Source: Ustilago trichophora
Lineage: Eukaryota > Basidiomycota > Ustilaginomycetes > Ustilaginales > Ustilaginaceae
DNA: 64,000 bases
Direction of reading: 5' to 3'
Assembly: GCA_900323505.1 (NCBI GenBank)
Contig: OOIN01000001.1
Location: forward strand, 620,001 to 684,000
Position 1 is the stretch's first letter. Each line of letters starts with the position of its first letter. The notes below the pieces were generated by a model. It did not search any database and was not told where the DNA came from. It worked only from the letters and a program-made list of their open reading frames with translations. Made by a program: the position numbers and the translations under genes. This document shows positions 50,600 to 61,782 of the stretch, in pieces.

Positions 50600-51610
50600 A
50601 TGAAGCTCGATCATAACCCTTTTGGCGCACTGCGCGAAAAGTCGCGCTCGCTGCGACGAAAGAACGCCCGCACCCGCATCCAAGCCTCTTCCGCTGTCAC
50701 TTGCGAAGGCAGTCTTGCCTCGCCGAAGGTGGCCCACTTCCAAGTGTCGCACGAAGATCTCCACGCACCTCACGGCGCTTCGCGGACCTCGAGCGTGGAC
50801 AGCTTTGGTCTGCATCAACACTTGCATCACCACAACGACTTTTCGACCAACAGCCCAGTCTTGCTGGGCGGTGACAAGGAGTTGCACGATCCCAACTTTG
50901 TACGCCACAACTGGGAGATGATGTCTGGCGAGACGACGTTCCCTGACAACCAGCTGCACATCGGACGCGCCGCATCCCCGCATCTTACCAGCCGACGAAG
51001 CACGCTTTCGTCCCGCACTGGCAGCTCGCGCCCTTCCTCTCGCTCGGGCAGTGAGGCTGGTGGGCACCACACCCCCACATTCGGCCTGGGCGTCAACGCG
51101 TTCTCGGGTCTTTCGAGCTATTCGCAAGCTGGTTCCGTGGGCCGTGCCAATGGTGCACGTTCGTCGTCCACGCGTGGTCTCCAAGTCGAAGGCTCGATCC
51201 TCCGCGATGAGGAAGCCGTCCTCGACAGCGACGATGACAGCAGCGACGACGATGATGACGAGTACAGGCACGACATGTACCCTACCTACCACCTCTCCAC
51301 ATCTCGACCCAACTCTCGTCCCGTATCTCGCCGCACAAGCCCTTCGCAACTGGCCCCACCTTCGCCGCGCTCGCTCCTGCATCCCAATTCTGCTTCAGGC
51401 AACAGCACACCTCCCTCACCTGCTTTCTCGCATACGTTCGAGCAACAGCAAGCCGCCTCTTCCGCGTACCACCGCCGTCGACACTGGACCGTAGCTGAGG
51501 GGAGTCAAGCTTCCAACGGCGCTGGCATCCACGCCAACATGCCCGGTCAGATGTCGTCCGGTGGCCCTGCAGCAAACTATAAGGAGCGAAGCTTCTCCCA
51601 ACCCGCATAG
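50600..51610 (+). CDS. Disordered Ser/His-rich protein, function unknown
   Basis: The protein is 336 residues, starting MKLDHNPFGALREKSRSLRR. The first about 30 residues are strongly basic. A His-rich patch (LHQHLHHHND) follows near residue 75, then Ser/Arg/Thr-rich sequence with repeated SRPSSR-type motifs. An acidic run (DSDDDSSDDDDDE) lies around residues 210-222. The C-terminal third is Pro/Ser-rich. No domain, membrane segment or signal peptide is visible. Codon use (C/G-ending) and a single long frame support a real gene. The ATG at 50600 is the first; the frame opens upstream only with TTG. SP and RRxS sites suggest phosphorylation, which is inference. Confidence 0.75.
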   Translation: MKLDHNPFGALREKSRSLRRKNARTRIQASSAVTCEGSLASPKVAHFQVSHEDLHAPHGASRTSSVDSFGLHQHLHHHNDFSTNSPVLLGGDKELHDPNFVRHNWEMMSGETTFPDNQLHIGRAASPHLTSRRSTLSSRTGSSRPSSRSGSEAGGHHTPTFGLGVNAFSGLSSYSQAGSVGRANGARSSSTRGLQVEGSILRDEEAVLDSDDDSSDDDDDEYRHDMYPTYHLSTSRPNSRPVSRRTSPSQLAPPSPRSLLHPNSASGNSTPPSPAFSHTFEQQQAASSAYHRRRHWTVAEGSQASNGAGIHANMPGQMSSGGPAANYKERSFSQPA

Positions 51611-53665
51611 ATTCCTCTTTCACTCTCTCGACTGCGTTCGTTTCTCTCTGTTGTACTTGTATCCGTGTACCACTACGTGTATCATCATTGTATCATCATC
51701 ATCTCTGTCGTCTTCAATATACCCCTCGAGATCTGTGATCTCGAATCTTGACAACGGTCTTTGGACTTGTGCGTTGCGGAGTGTGTATTTTACGGTTGTC
51801 TGTTCAGTTTTGAGATTCTCGGGTCAGATCTGATTCTGAGTTATGTGAGCGTCACTGCCAAGACGGCGGGAAGAAGGCACGGCAAGAGCAGAAAAGCAGC
51901 TGTTCGCGGTCAAATCAAGTTCAGCCTGAACGAGCTGCATGAAAAGGAAAATCGGAAATCGGAACCGAGCGTGTGAACATGCCGCGGTGCGAAAAGATTA
52001 ACCGTCTCTACCCTTGTTTCCTATTGTTCTGACGTTTGTAGTGAATCGTGGAGGAGACATCGTGTTGGTTTTTGCCGCGGACAAAAGGTATGTCGAAGCG
52101 AGGGTTTGATATGAATTGATTGACCGATTGCGGCCATTTCTCTCACGTTGGGTTGTGGAGAAGAGTTTTCACCGGCGGATATGCTGCTGATACTGTATTT
52201 GTAAGTGGCCGACCACAAGCGCCACTCTGTGGATTCTGCGATCTCCATCTCAGATGCTGTATCGCTTACCACCGCGACCTTTGAATTTGATCAGCCGGGC
52301 TCCGTCGGTTCTGAACAAGCTTTCCGCGAACACCTCAGCTGAATCTCCTACGAAGGAACATCCTCGGTGGCGTCTGATAAGCGGACGCATTTCAAGATCT
52401 CAAGTGAAGGTACGGTGCGGCTGTAGAGCCGACGATATGATATGGTTTGATGATGATGATCATCATCAGCAGCAGCAGCAGCAGCAGCTTACCAGATTTA
52501 GACGAGCGGCAGGCTGCTCGGCCTTGGCAAATCACCAACTCGCAAAGAGAGGTGCCGTGGGCCAAAGTGGCGTCAGATCGTGGAAGCGAAGTGGCCCGAT
52601 CGGCGGCTAAGCTCCCAAAGCGTTGCATCAAAATTCATCTCACGAGATGCGATGCCACTGATAGCTGAGCCGAGCGGCGATCTTGGCGCCTGTCTGCATT
52701 GCTGTTTCTCGATGCATCGTTGCTAAGACCAACAATTTTGACTTTCTTTGTAACGAGCCAACGGTACTGTATGACTTGCACGCAGCTGCGCTGATATCGT
52801 GAGAATGTGCAGATGTGACATTCCACTGCATTGCGTGGAAAGCGTCCCCGCAATCTCGATTTTTCCTTTCTTTTGCAAGACAGGCACGTCGGGCTGGATG
52901 ACGCATAGCTGCATGACCCACCGCACCGATGCACAGGCCACGAGGCTCCCCCTTTTCATCAACACGCGTTAAAATCGCATTCAAATGCAGAGGCAAGCCG
53001 GCGACTTTTTTTGACTTTTTTTTTTGTTGATGCCAAGATGAGCCTAGTCATCCCTACAATCGGTCCGCTGCCGCCGCTTGAGGATCGCATACAAGAATCG
53101 CTTTTGGACATGCGATCGTGGCGATTCTGCTGACATGCATCCTTCAAAGCTACACCGAAAACGAAAAATAAGAGCATCGTCCAAAAATCAGCATGTTCAA
53201 GAAAATGCCGATTTGCGATCAACGAGCACTTATCGGCAAGCCAAGCCAAGCCATGAGGCATCTTCCAAAAGAGGCGTCGCATTGAGAGTGGCTCGCCTAT
53301 CGTGTGTGTATACTGTACTGCAGTTCCAACTGTCATCTGCATACAGTTGAAAAGGATGGATGTGGCTTGTCGAAAAAAAAAAAAAAAGAAAAAAAATTGC
53401 AATCTCTTACTATCATGCCTGTGGATGACGGAGTTGGAAAAACAGTTCCCCCAGCCGAGCTGCCCTTTGTGGGCGTGGTTGTGCTAAAAAAGCGTTCCCG
53501 CGGGAAGCAGGGTCCCTCTTGTTGCCCCTATACCCTCTTCTTCACACGCTCACAGTGCTTTTACGGGCCGACTGTCTGCTTTAGACTCTAACGCAAAACC
53601 CCACGGGCATGATGCTTTGATGGTTGCTGCATCGGAGTGAAGTGTACCTGAAATAAAGTCGATCG

Positions 53666-53716
<51 letters not shown>

Positions 53717-56298
53717 TTTTTTTTTTTTTTTTTTTTTTATCCCATGGGCACTAGGGACAATCGACTGCATGCAATTTTGCAGATTGGTTCCTGATTGCCC
53801 TGCGATGGACCCCTTTGGAATGTGCAGGCAAGGCCAAACCGACTGACGTCGTGTTTTGTGGGGGCGATAGTCGAGAGCTCACGTCGTCAAAAGACGGTGA
53901 CAACAGGGCGCAACATTGCGATAACATCAGCATTGCGCAAAGGTCTGGTTTTTAGATTCAATGCAGATGCGATGTCAAAGATGTAAAGAAGCCAAGAGAA
54001 GCAGTGGTAGAGAGGAGCACTCAGATAGGTCGCGTGGCCACTTCGGGTATTTCGACATTCTTCAGATTGCGCTCCCTCGCATCTGTCTGCGATGCAATGA
54101 GAATCTAAGCAGAGAGAGAGAGAGAAAGGTGGCTGTGGCTGTATGCTTTCGGAACTCGTCCCGAATGTTCCCCACAATCACAGCCAACTGACAGTCGCAA
54201 TCACTACACACACTTTGCTGCACTTCGGGCAGTCCCTTGAGCTCCTTGACCTTCAACCATATCCCCTCTCCTCTCTTTCTCTCGCCCATCCCGAATCTAG
54301 TTTCAAGCTGAGCCTTGCGCTTTTGACGTAGCTTGGCATCCTTCAGCAAAGCAAAGAGACACTGGCACATTCGACTTGCACTTTTCGACCGCCCAATATC
54401 ATACAGACAGTTGTCGCACTCAACACTGCTTTGGGGTGGCGTGACTCTTTCGCTTTCAATCTCTCTCTTACAGAGACACACGGTCCTTCCATCGCCCCAA
54501 ATACAGCCTCACGCCCCTCTCTCTTGCGTACTTCGGCCTTCCGCTCACTCACAAGCCTCCCTGAGCATCTGTACAGAAGGTTGGGCTTGACCTTCCCACC
54601 GGCTTTTGCTCGCACTCAGCACAGTCCCGACACTCTTCCTCCAAGTCCTTCGACCAGCAACCATCTACAGCGCCAACAGAGCGCGCAACGAGCAGCATCA
54701 GCCAGACGTAGACAACCTGTCTGTCTCTCTGGAATCGGATCTCGCAACTCTATTTCGGATCACATCCACGTGTATCCGACCTCTCTCTTGCTCTCTCTCG
54801 CATCACGTCACATCACAACTCTCTTCAACTCTGCTCTTTATCCGGCGCAAAATCTCATCGTGGGCAAAGAGTAGCTTCGCCTCGCGATTCCGCTACTGAC
54901 TGCTGTTATTCCGAAGGTCGCATTCTGCTGTCCCCACTGTCAACGGCCCCACACTTGGCAGGAATTCGAGAGACTGCAAAGGTGCCACTGTCCGCTGCAA
55001 ACCCTCAGCAGCCCCCCTCTTTTTTTTTATCCTTAGCTCAGCCGCTCGCCGCTCGCCGCTTGCCGCCTTCTGCCTTCGCTTTCTGAGAGGCTTGGTTCTC
55101 TTATACATTGCACAGCTTCAAGGCAACAGTCGATTAAAACTGTTGTGTGCTGTGTTGTGCTCTGCTCAACATCGGCCGACTCTCCGGCCTAGCTTCCGAA
55201 GTGGCTCAGCTTGGCATCAGCAGCCTCACTTCCAAAGGGCACGTTCGACAGTTTTAAACAGCCCGTGGACGGAACAACGGTCTCTAGACACCAATCCCCG
55301 TTGCAACCAAGACAAAACTTTTGTCACATTCAACTGGCTCGCACACACCTCTCCTGACCACCGCAACTTGGTGCCAAAGCAGCACTCGCAGCATACCACC
55401 ACAGCTATTCGGGTTGCATCAAACGTCATCTAGGCGAGGCATTGGATTGCGCACATCCCTCGTATAAGCTCGCGCAACTTTTGACTAGCTGCAACGTGTT
55501 CGCCTTCCCATTGATCCGCCACCCGCGTCGAATCACAAAACTTGCCTCTGTAGCCACTATTCATCCCGTTTTCGCCATCTTTCAGCCACCCGCACGACTC
55601 CAACCCTCATCAAAGCCCAGCTCGCCTAGCTCTGAGCAGAGTCTAAGATAGTCGATCGTGGACGAAGATCGACGCCTCACCCAGGCTCTAGAAGCACGCA
55701 TCAGTTTGTCTGCGACAGCAGCAGCAGCAGCAATTTGAAAAAGAAAGTCACCCTCGCATCGCACCCAGCTCTCTGGCAGCCAGCTATCCTTGTTCGGGAA
55801 CCAAGTTGCTCGTCTTCCAGAAGCCGTCGCCCGGCAATACAACCACCTTCCCGACTCGCCGTACCCTCCGTTCTGACGTAAGGAACGACCTCAGCAGTCG
55901 CAAGTGCCAAGGTCTCAGCCTCTACTCTATCGGATCAGTGCCACCAATTCGGCTTCTTGCCGTAAAATAAGGTTTTCTCGCAGTTGATTCTGACAGCGCA
56001 CTCGACTTTGTGAAGAAACATTGCCACTGCTCCGTCGCGAATTCATCCAAACCAGGCCGCCGTTGTTCGTGCAAGTCTTGCTGCCTTGCTTCCACGTATC
56101 CGGCTCCTGTCCTCATCCATCCACCTCAAAGGGATAAAAAGGGCTGGGGTGCTTGGTCGTTACTCGCCGCCCCTTCTCCTCCTCTCCTGCGAAGCACACC
56201 GCCTTGCACGACGCCAACGACGCCATACTCACTGACCCCTTGCGACCAGCAAAACCACCTTCTAGCAGCATCCCTATCATCGCCACGAGTCGCCTCTC
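51611..56298. other. Gene-poor 4.7-kb region with pyrimidine-rich leader sequence
   Basis: I recognise no gene. The region holds an (ATT)n plus poly(T) tract at 53667-53738, a (CAG)n run near 52468-52488, GTACTGTA-type motifs at 52763 and 53309, and CT-rich DNA from about 54200 to the ATG at 56299 that may be promoter and leader of the next gene. Confidence 0.5.
53667..53738. repeat. (ATT)n tract running into a poly(T) tract of about 25 bases
   Basis: About 16 ATT units are followed directly by T-rich homopolymer. Read on the minus strand this is poly(A) followed by (AAT)n. Confidence 0.9.
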
Positions 56299-57510
56299 AT
56301 GACCATGACTCCTATCATTGGAGCTTCGGGCCTCGGCCGACGTGGTCGAACCACCACAACCGGCTCGCACGAGCACACCGACTCGAGCACCTCTTCACGA
56401 CGTCACAGCAGCTCCTCCAACGGCCGCAAGGCTTCCCAAGCCAGTTCACAGATGGACGACTGGAGCGATGGATTCACGGGCATTGTGGACCTCGATCGCA
56501 GGATGCGCGAACTCGCCATGGCCGAACAGGGTCTCTTGCTGCTGGGCGGCAGCGATGGTCTCGACGTCTACGAGTCGTACTCTCCTCCGGCTCCATCGTG
56601 GGAGCAGCAACAGCAGCAAGCAGGTCGAAGGAAGAGCTCGTCCGATGCGAGATCTGGAAGCACATCCCAATCATCCTTGGCGACGGGCCGTAGCATTCCT
56701 TCTTTCACCCATGCCCCCTCGATCAGTTCGACAACTGCCACTTCTCGTTTCTCACAAGATTCTCGTGCACACTCTTCTTTGCTCTCCAAGCGAAGATCTA
56801 GCACCGCCAACACGGTTGAATCCTTCGACAGCGCTCATAGCCCACTCCGCCTTGCCCCACTCCCCGCCTCTCCCTCGGCGTTTGGCAACTTCCGCCTGAC
56901 CGACGCCTCGTCGCTCTCCATCCCTACAAGGCAATCGGGCGCATTCTCCTCGCCATCCTGGTCAAGTTTGGACGAACAGGACCCGCTCACCCCGCTCGCA
57001 GGCGTCACTCGCAACCTCGAACCCATCACCCCTGGCACCGCTGCCGCCGCCACATGGACCGACCCTTCCGCGCCAGGCTATTTCCCCGCTGGCCTCAGCG
57101 CCGATCTTCACCATCGCAAGCGGAAGAACCGTTCTCTGCGCAAGAAACCCACCATCGCCCAACGGGCGCCCCTTCCGCGCCTAGTCTCTGGCGAAGTAGT
57201 CTCCTCCCCAGCCGCCGAGTCCGATTCGCACTTTGAAGAATCGCTCTTCTTGGACGAAAACGTTGCCCATCAGGACACACTCGGACTTACCCCCAGTGGT
57301 TGCTTGGAGACTGGATCTCGTCCGACATCACCCACCTCGTCTACGGATGCGCTCAAGAGATCGGCACAGTCATTGGCTCTCAGTTTGAGATTCAAGATGC
57401 TCCGTGCGAAAAGGAAGGTCAAGAAGACGGGTCAGGGAGCGGCAGAGTTGTTTGCAGGTGGTCATGCAAGTCAGAGGAGTTCGATCGAGGGGGCTTCTCT
57501 GTCGACTTGA
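56299..57510 (+). CDS. Ser-rich disordered protein, function unknown
   Basis: The protein is 403 residues, starting MTMTPIIGASGLGRRGRTTT. It is Ser/Thr/Arg-rich and low-complexity, with Gln repeats (WEQQQQQ), many SP/TP sites and RRxS sites. A more ordered block near 53-80 (MDDWSDGFTGIVDLDRRMRE) may form a short helix. Basic patches near 275 (HHRKRKNRSLRKK) and 365-375 (RFKMLRAKRKVKKT) could act as nuclear or membrane-binding signals. No domain is recognised. A second ATG two codons later is an equally good start. The upstream region is CT-rich, typical of a fungal leader. C/G-ending codons and a long clean frame support a real gene. Confidence 0.72.
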   Translation: MTMTPIIGASGLGRRGRTTTTGSHEHTDSSTSSRRHSSSSNGRKASQASSQMDDWSDGFTGIVDLDRRMRELAMAEQGLLLLGGSDGLDVYESYSPPAPSWEQQQQQAGRRKSSSDARSGSTSQSSLATGRSIPSFTHAPSISSTTATSRFSQDSRAHSSLLSKRRSSTANTVESFDSAHSPLRLAPLPASPSAFGNFRLTDASSLSIPTRQSGAFSSPSWSSLDEQDPLTPLAGVTRNLEPITPGTAAAATWTDPSAPGYFPAGLSADLHHRKRKNRSLRKKPTIAQRAPLPRLVSGEVVSSPAAESDSHFEESLFLDENVAHQDTLGLTPSGCLETGSRPTSPTSSTDALKRSAQSLALSLRFKMLRAKRKVKKTGQGAAELFAGGHASQRSSIEGASLST

Positions 57511-57758
57511 GTTTGACAGAAGGGGCAAGGAGACGGGTTAGGGGTTAAAGGGGGGTTCTTTTTTTTTATATCATCTTTGTAACAGTATCACATGTATTCG
57601 TAAGGTCTCTTTGTCATCCCATCGCATCTTTCGCTATTGAGTGTGTCGCATCTCGAAGAGAACGTCTTCCAAGCACAGGGAAAAAGGATCACGCAAAGAG
57701 GGAAGGATCCTGTGAGAGATTGTCTAAAAGGTTCTATCATTGCATGATGTGGTCTGAC

Positions 57759-59528
57759 TCAATAGCCCAATAAGAGCCGACGCAATCGCTTAGTATCGGA
57801 TCTACGTTGATTTCTGTAATCTGCCATCCTTGCCCAACCCTCGTCTGCAGCCACGACTGGTTTTAAACTTTCCTCCAACACTCCCGTCATCGCATTATCG
57901 ACCTGATGAGCAGGGGGGACTTTTAAGTGTTCATCTGCACCGCTGATGCTCAGATGATGTGGCAGAAGCTGTAGCAGGGCCTCTTGATAGGCGCTATCTG
58001 AGGGATAGCCCAAGTCTGCTGTTTTGTTTGGGTTTTGCATGCGGTCGGCTGCTTGGTTGTCTGCGGTTGGTCTGCGAGAAGTCCATTTTGCAGGGTCGGT
58101 GGTGGGGATGTTGGGATCTAGTCTCGGAAGACCGGTGGAATCGGGAGAGGGTGAAAGGTGTCCACTCCAAGCGGATGCAACGATTCGTGACTGAACATGC
58201 GTCAATGGCATAGGTACTATCCGTATCGGTGCACCCAAAACGCACAGAGAGGCATCGGAGGAATAGAATAAACTCCAATCGTCCAGATTTGTCAGATGGC
58301 TTGAGGTTGGAAAAGACGGTGTGTAGACCTCATCTTGTGCTTGGAGTGGATAGGCGGTGCTTGCGGTGGTGGTGGGACGGCTTGGTATAAGAGGCGATTC
58401 GGAAAAAGGTGATAGAGACTGATCGAGATACGGCAAGTCGTACGCATATCCAGTAGCAAAAATGATCACATCTACATCCTCCCTTTCCTGACCATCTTCG
58501 AAGCGTATCCTACTCCCCTTGCCTCCTTCCACTTTTTCCACCTTGGACACCTTGGGGACGACTTGGATCCTCTTTGCCCAAGCGGGGCTATTTTCGTCTC
58601 TGGGATCGTAATCGAGAGGTGGAGGTTTGTCGTACTGTTCATAGCTATGCAGAACCTTGACTTGCGAAATCTTGCGTCGTTGAATGTACTCCTCCGTGGC
58701 GGTAGATCCTTCGGGAAGCGTACGGAGGACGTATCCCGCGAGTTCACGAGCAATGTCGGAACCTGAACTTGAATTCCCCACCACCAACACAGTTTTCCCT
58801 TCGAAGGGTAGGGGAGATCTCCACCAGGCCGAATGTAAAATCTCGCCTTGGAACAGCGCCAACCCTTCCACAGTCGGTATCGATGGTGTATTACATCTTC
58901 CACTTGCAATTACTACATGATCATACTCCTCCTCCTCCTCCTTGTCCTCCTGCTGCTCTTGTTCCTTCACCTGTTTCTTGGAATCAATATTGATCGAGGT
59001 GACATTCCAAACGCTACCCCAACCAAACCTCTTTTTCGCTTGCGTGACATGGTGACTGATTCGTTTGACGCCGATTACTGCCGTACCTAGTCTCAAATCC
59101 ATATTGGAACTTTCACCCACCACTGTCTCTGCAAAAGATTTAATGTAGCGTTCCACCGTCGCTCGATCTGGAAACAAATCCGTGCTTGAGTTGTACGGTT
59201 GGGAACGATACGCCATTATATCGCAGGGAAGATTGGTCCTCAACCCATCGTACATTGCACCTGGAGGTACGAATCTACCTCTATCATCGCCATCCTTCCA
59301 ACCGTTTTCCCACAGCGCATGCGGTCGACCCGAACCGTCAAAACGAACAACACAACCCCCAGGCGAAGCGTCGTAGTTCCAAACACCCCCAAATGTAGCA
59401 CGTCGGTCAAAAAGCGTGACGTCGAACAACCGAGTGGAGGAAAAGGTGTTGAGCGAAAGAAATTGCGAGACGGCAGAAAGTCCGCTCGGTCCAGCTCCTA
59501 TAATGGCAACTCGGCGAGGTGTAGACAT
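57759..59528 (-). CDS. Flavin-containing monooxygenase (FMO family)
   Basis: This 589-residue FAD/NADPH enzyme oxygenates soft nucleophiles (N or S). The FAD-binding GAGPSG is at 11-16. The FMO-identifying motif FQGEILHSAWW is at 226-236 (F-x-G-x-x-x-H). The NADPH-binding GNSSSG is at 251-256, and the ATGY motif (FATGYAYDLPY) lies in the C-terminal half. A Glu/Gln-rich loop (about 186-201) is inserted before the identifying motif. The start is the ATG at 59528 (GACATGTCTACACC on the coding strand) because it places the GxGxxG at the N-terminus as usual; the longer frame only offers a GTG at 59642. The frame is intronless. Substrate unknown. Confidence 0.9.
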   Translation of the reverse strand: MSTPRRVAIIGAGPSGLSAVSQFLSLNTFSSTRLFDVTLFDRRATFGGVWNYDASPGGCVVRFDGSGRPHALWENGWKDGDDRGRFVPPGAMYDGLRTNLPCDIMAYRSQPYNSSTDLFPDRATVERYIKSFAETVVGESSNMDLRLGTAVIGVKRISHHVTQAKKRFGWGSVWNVTSINIDSKKQVKEQEQQEDKEEEEEYDHVVIASGRCNTPSIPTVEGLALFQGEILHSAWWRSPLPFEGKTVLVVGNSSSGSDIARELAGYVLRTLPEGSTATEEYIQRRKISQVKVLHSYEQYDKPPPLDYDPRDENSPAWAKRIQVVPKVSKVEKVEGGKGSRIRFEDGQEREDVDVIIFATGYAYDLPYLDQSLSPFSESPLIPSRPTTTASTAYPLQAQDEVYTPSFPTSSHLTNLDDWSLFYSSDASLCVLGAPIRIVPMPLTHVQSRIVASAWSGHLSPSPDSTGLPRLDPNIPTTDPAKWTSRRPTADNQAADRMQNPNKTADLGYPSDSAYQEALLQLLPHHLSISGADEHLKVPPAHQVDNAMTGVLEESLKPVVAADEGWARMADYRNQRRSDTKRLRRLLLGY

Positions 59529-59871
59529 GCCGTACAACAGTGTGTGACAAGACAATGGTGGAAGAGAACAAACTCGAGCGTCCAAATTAGAGAAAGTGGA
59601 GGTCTTGGTGGAGAATATGTCGGAGAAAATTCGCCGAAACACGCCGCTCTGTCTTTCTTCTCAGCTACACTTTGTCCTGCACCAATTGTGAATGCCTCTG
59701 TCAACACATTCATCCCCTCATAGCACACAATAAACATGTACAGTAGAGAGAATACTTTTGATTGTTTTGATTGTACTGTACAGAAAAAGCCAAATGTGGA
59801 CACAGCAAAACCCTTGCTACAGCATACGCTTTTTGATTACCGAAACGAGCAAGTGCTCGCCTAGTTGCTCT
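59529..59871. other. Intergenic: FMO promoter and deformylase 3' side
   Basis: Two motif sites (TGTACAGTA at 59736, GTACTGTAC at 59772) lie here. No gene is seen. Confidence 0.6.
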
Positions 59872-61041
59872 TCAGTTGAATACGACCGTCTTGGCACCGT
59901 TCAACAGCACCCTTCTCTCGGCTGTCCACTTGACAGCTCTAGCCAGAACTCTAGCCTCTACATCGCTTCCAGCCTGAACCAGATGGGCAGGGGTCATGGC
60001 GTGATCCACCCTCTCAACCGCCTGTTCGATGATGGGACCTTCATCCAGATCGGCAGTTACAAAGTGCGCCGTGGCACCGATCAGTTTGACACCTCTCTCA
60101 AAAGCCTGATGGTACGGCTTTGCTCCTTTGAAACTGGGCAAGAAGCTGTGGTGGATGTTGATGATCTTGCCGCTGTAGAGCGAGCACAACTGGGGCGAAA
60201 GGATCTGCATGTATCGTGCGAGTACGATCATGTCGATGTCGTACTGTTTGGCGAGTTTGACCATTTCGGCTTCTTGCCATTCCTTGGTCTTGCCCTCGGC
60301 AGCGTTGATGGGGAGGTGGTAGAAGGGGATACCGTTTGCCTTTGCCAGCGGTTCGTAGTCGGCATGGTTCGAGATGATCAGAGGTACAGTGATGGGTAGG
60401 GTGTTGTTGGAAAGACGGAAGAGAAGGTCGTTGAGACAGTGTCCGATCTTGGAGACCATGATCAAGGTTCGTGGTTTCTCCTCTGCGCCAAAGATGTTTA
60501 CCGAGACTTCAGCGGCGGTTGCGAATTCCTCCTCGAATTCGGCCTTGACTTTTGCGAGGAAGGCGGTGCGATTCTGAGCATAGTCGGCAGCTTTAGGATC
60601 GGGGAAGCTACCATTTTCAGGTTCTGGCTCGGAAGCGTGAACACGCATGAAGAAAGTACCCGTGGTGGGGTCACCGAACTGAGCCGAATCCATAATGTTC
60701 ATGTTGCGTCTGGCAAGGAAACCCGAGATGCGATGGACGATACCGGGACCATCCGGACCGGAGAGGGTCAAGATGATGGAAGGAGGAGGCAAGGCAGAGG
60801 CGGATTGCTTGGGTCGAATCTTGGTAGGCAAGATCGAGTGTGGGTTTGCACTTGCGGTGGTGTTGGAAGACATGGTGTCGAGATCTGCCAGTGAGCGAAG
60901 GCCACGTTTGGGGATAGCAAAGGAAGAACGAGTGCAAACGAGAAGAGCGGGAGAAGAGCGAATGCTGGTAGAGGCGAAAGCGGTGCGAGAGGTAGCGATG
61001 GCAGAAGAAGCGATCAATCTTGATCCGACGAGGTTGAACAT
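59872..61041 (-). CDS. Formyltetrahydrofolate deformylase (PurU type), probably mitochondrial
   Basis: The protein is 389 residues. It hydrolyses 10-formyl-THF to formate and THF, balancing one-carbon pools. An N-terminal ACT regulatory domain (about 88-180; LTLSGPDGPGIVHRISGFLA) precedes a formyltransferase domain (about 190-389). Catalytic residues expected for the family are present: Asn295 and His297 in NIHHSFLPSFKGA, and Asp333 in TADLDEGPIIEQ. The first about 55 residues are rich in Ser/Ala/Arg with no acid before Asp53, as in a mitochondrial presequence. Met57 (MSSNTTAS) could serve as a second start for a cytosolic form. The frame is intronless. PurU proteins are common in bacteria and patchy in fungi. 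Confidence 0.92.
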   Translation of the reverse strand: MFNLVGSRLIASSAIATSRTAFASTSIRSSPALLVCTRSSFAIPKRGLRSLADLDTMSSNTTASANPHSILPTKIRPKQSASALPPPSIILTLSGPDGPGIVHRISGFLARRNMNIMDSAQFGDPTTGTFFMRVHASEPEPENGSFPDPKAADYAQNRTAFLAKVKAEFEEEFATAAEVSVNIFGAEEKPRTLIMVSKIGHCLNDLLFRLSNNTLPITVPLIISNHADYEPLAKANGIPFYHLPINAAEGKTKEWQEAEMVKLAKQYDIDMIVLARYMQILSPQLCSLYSGKIINIHHSFLPSFKGAKPYHQAFERGVKLIGATAHFVTADLDEGPIIEQAVERVDHAMTPAHLVQAGSDVEARVLARAVKWTAERRVLLNGAKTVVFN

Positions 61042-61782
61042 GGATTTACGAAGTCGCTAATTTTTGGAGCGTTGAATGATGGTGGTGGGAGTGAGTGAAG
61101 AAGACGATGGTTCCTGTTGAAAGGAAGGGAAAGAAGAAGGTTGGTTGTGGATTACAGTTTAGTGCTGTTTTTGTTGTTGTTTTTCTCTTTTTCTTTTCTT
61201 GGCCTTGAGCTGAAAATGATTAGATTTGATCAGATCATGCAGAAACCGTCAATCTGCATCACTCTCTTGTTTGCTGCAGCCAACCAGCTCCTTTGAAAGC
61301 GTCCGAGTCACTCGCTGTCCGGTCTAGTTGCCTACCATTCCCTCCAATAGCAACATCCAAATGCACTTCAGCATGAAGAAACAAGAAATGGAAGGAATCG
61401 GCCAAAAAAGTCCGAAAAGGAATACAAAAAATTCGCCGGACCTCTTGTTTTCCTCCCCGACCTTGCCGCATCCTGTCTGCCAACTTGAAAGCATTCAGAA
61501 CATCGCGCGCCCTTGCTACCTTGGAGCTTGTTCGAAGCGCTTAGTCATCCTTACCAAGCAATCCAGGGTCCCCCACTACTGTACTCTTATGCTCCACATT
61601 TTTCTTGACGTTCGAGCCACCTCCCGTGTCCTTTATCTCTCTGTCCATCCCATCGCTACCATCATCCCCAGAGTCACTCGCCGTTACTGTAGCCAAACAA
61701 CGCCACCATACTCTTCTCCCCACAGCGACTTTTCCTCACACTCACGCATCTCGGAGCCACAGAGCTCCAACGCTAGCCCGAC
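61042..61782. other. Divergent promoter region deformylase / GTR1
   Basis: There are 740 bp between the two starts. The GTR1 side is CT-rich from about 61560. No gene is seen. Confidence 0.6.
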
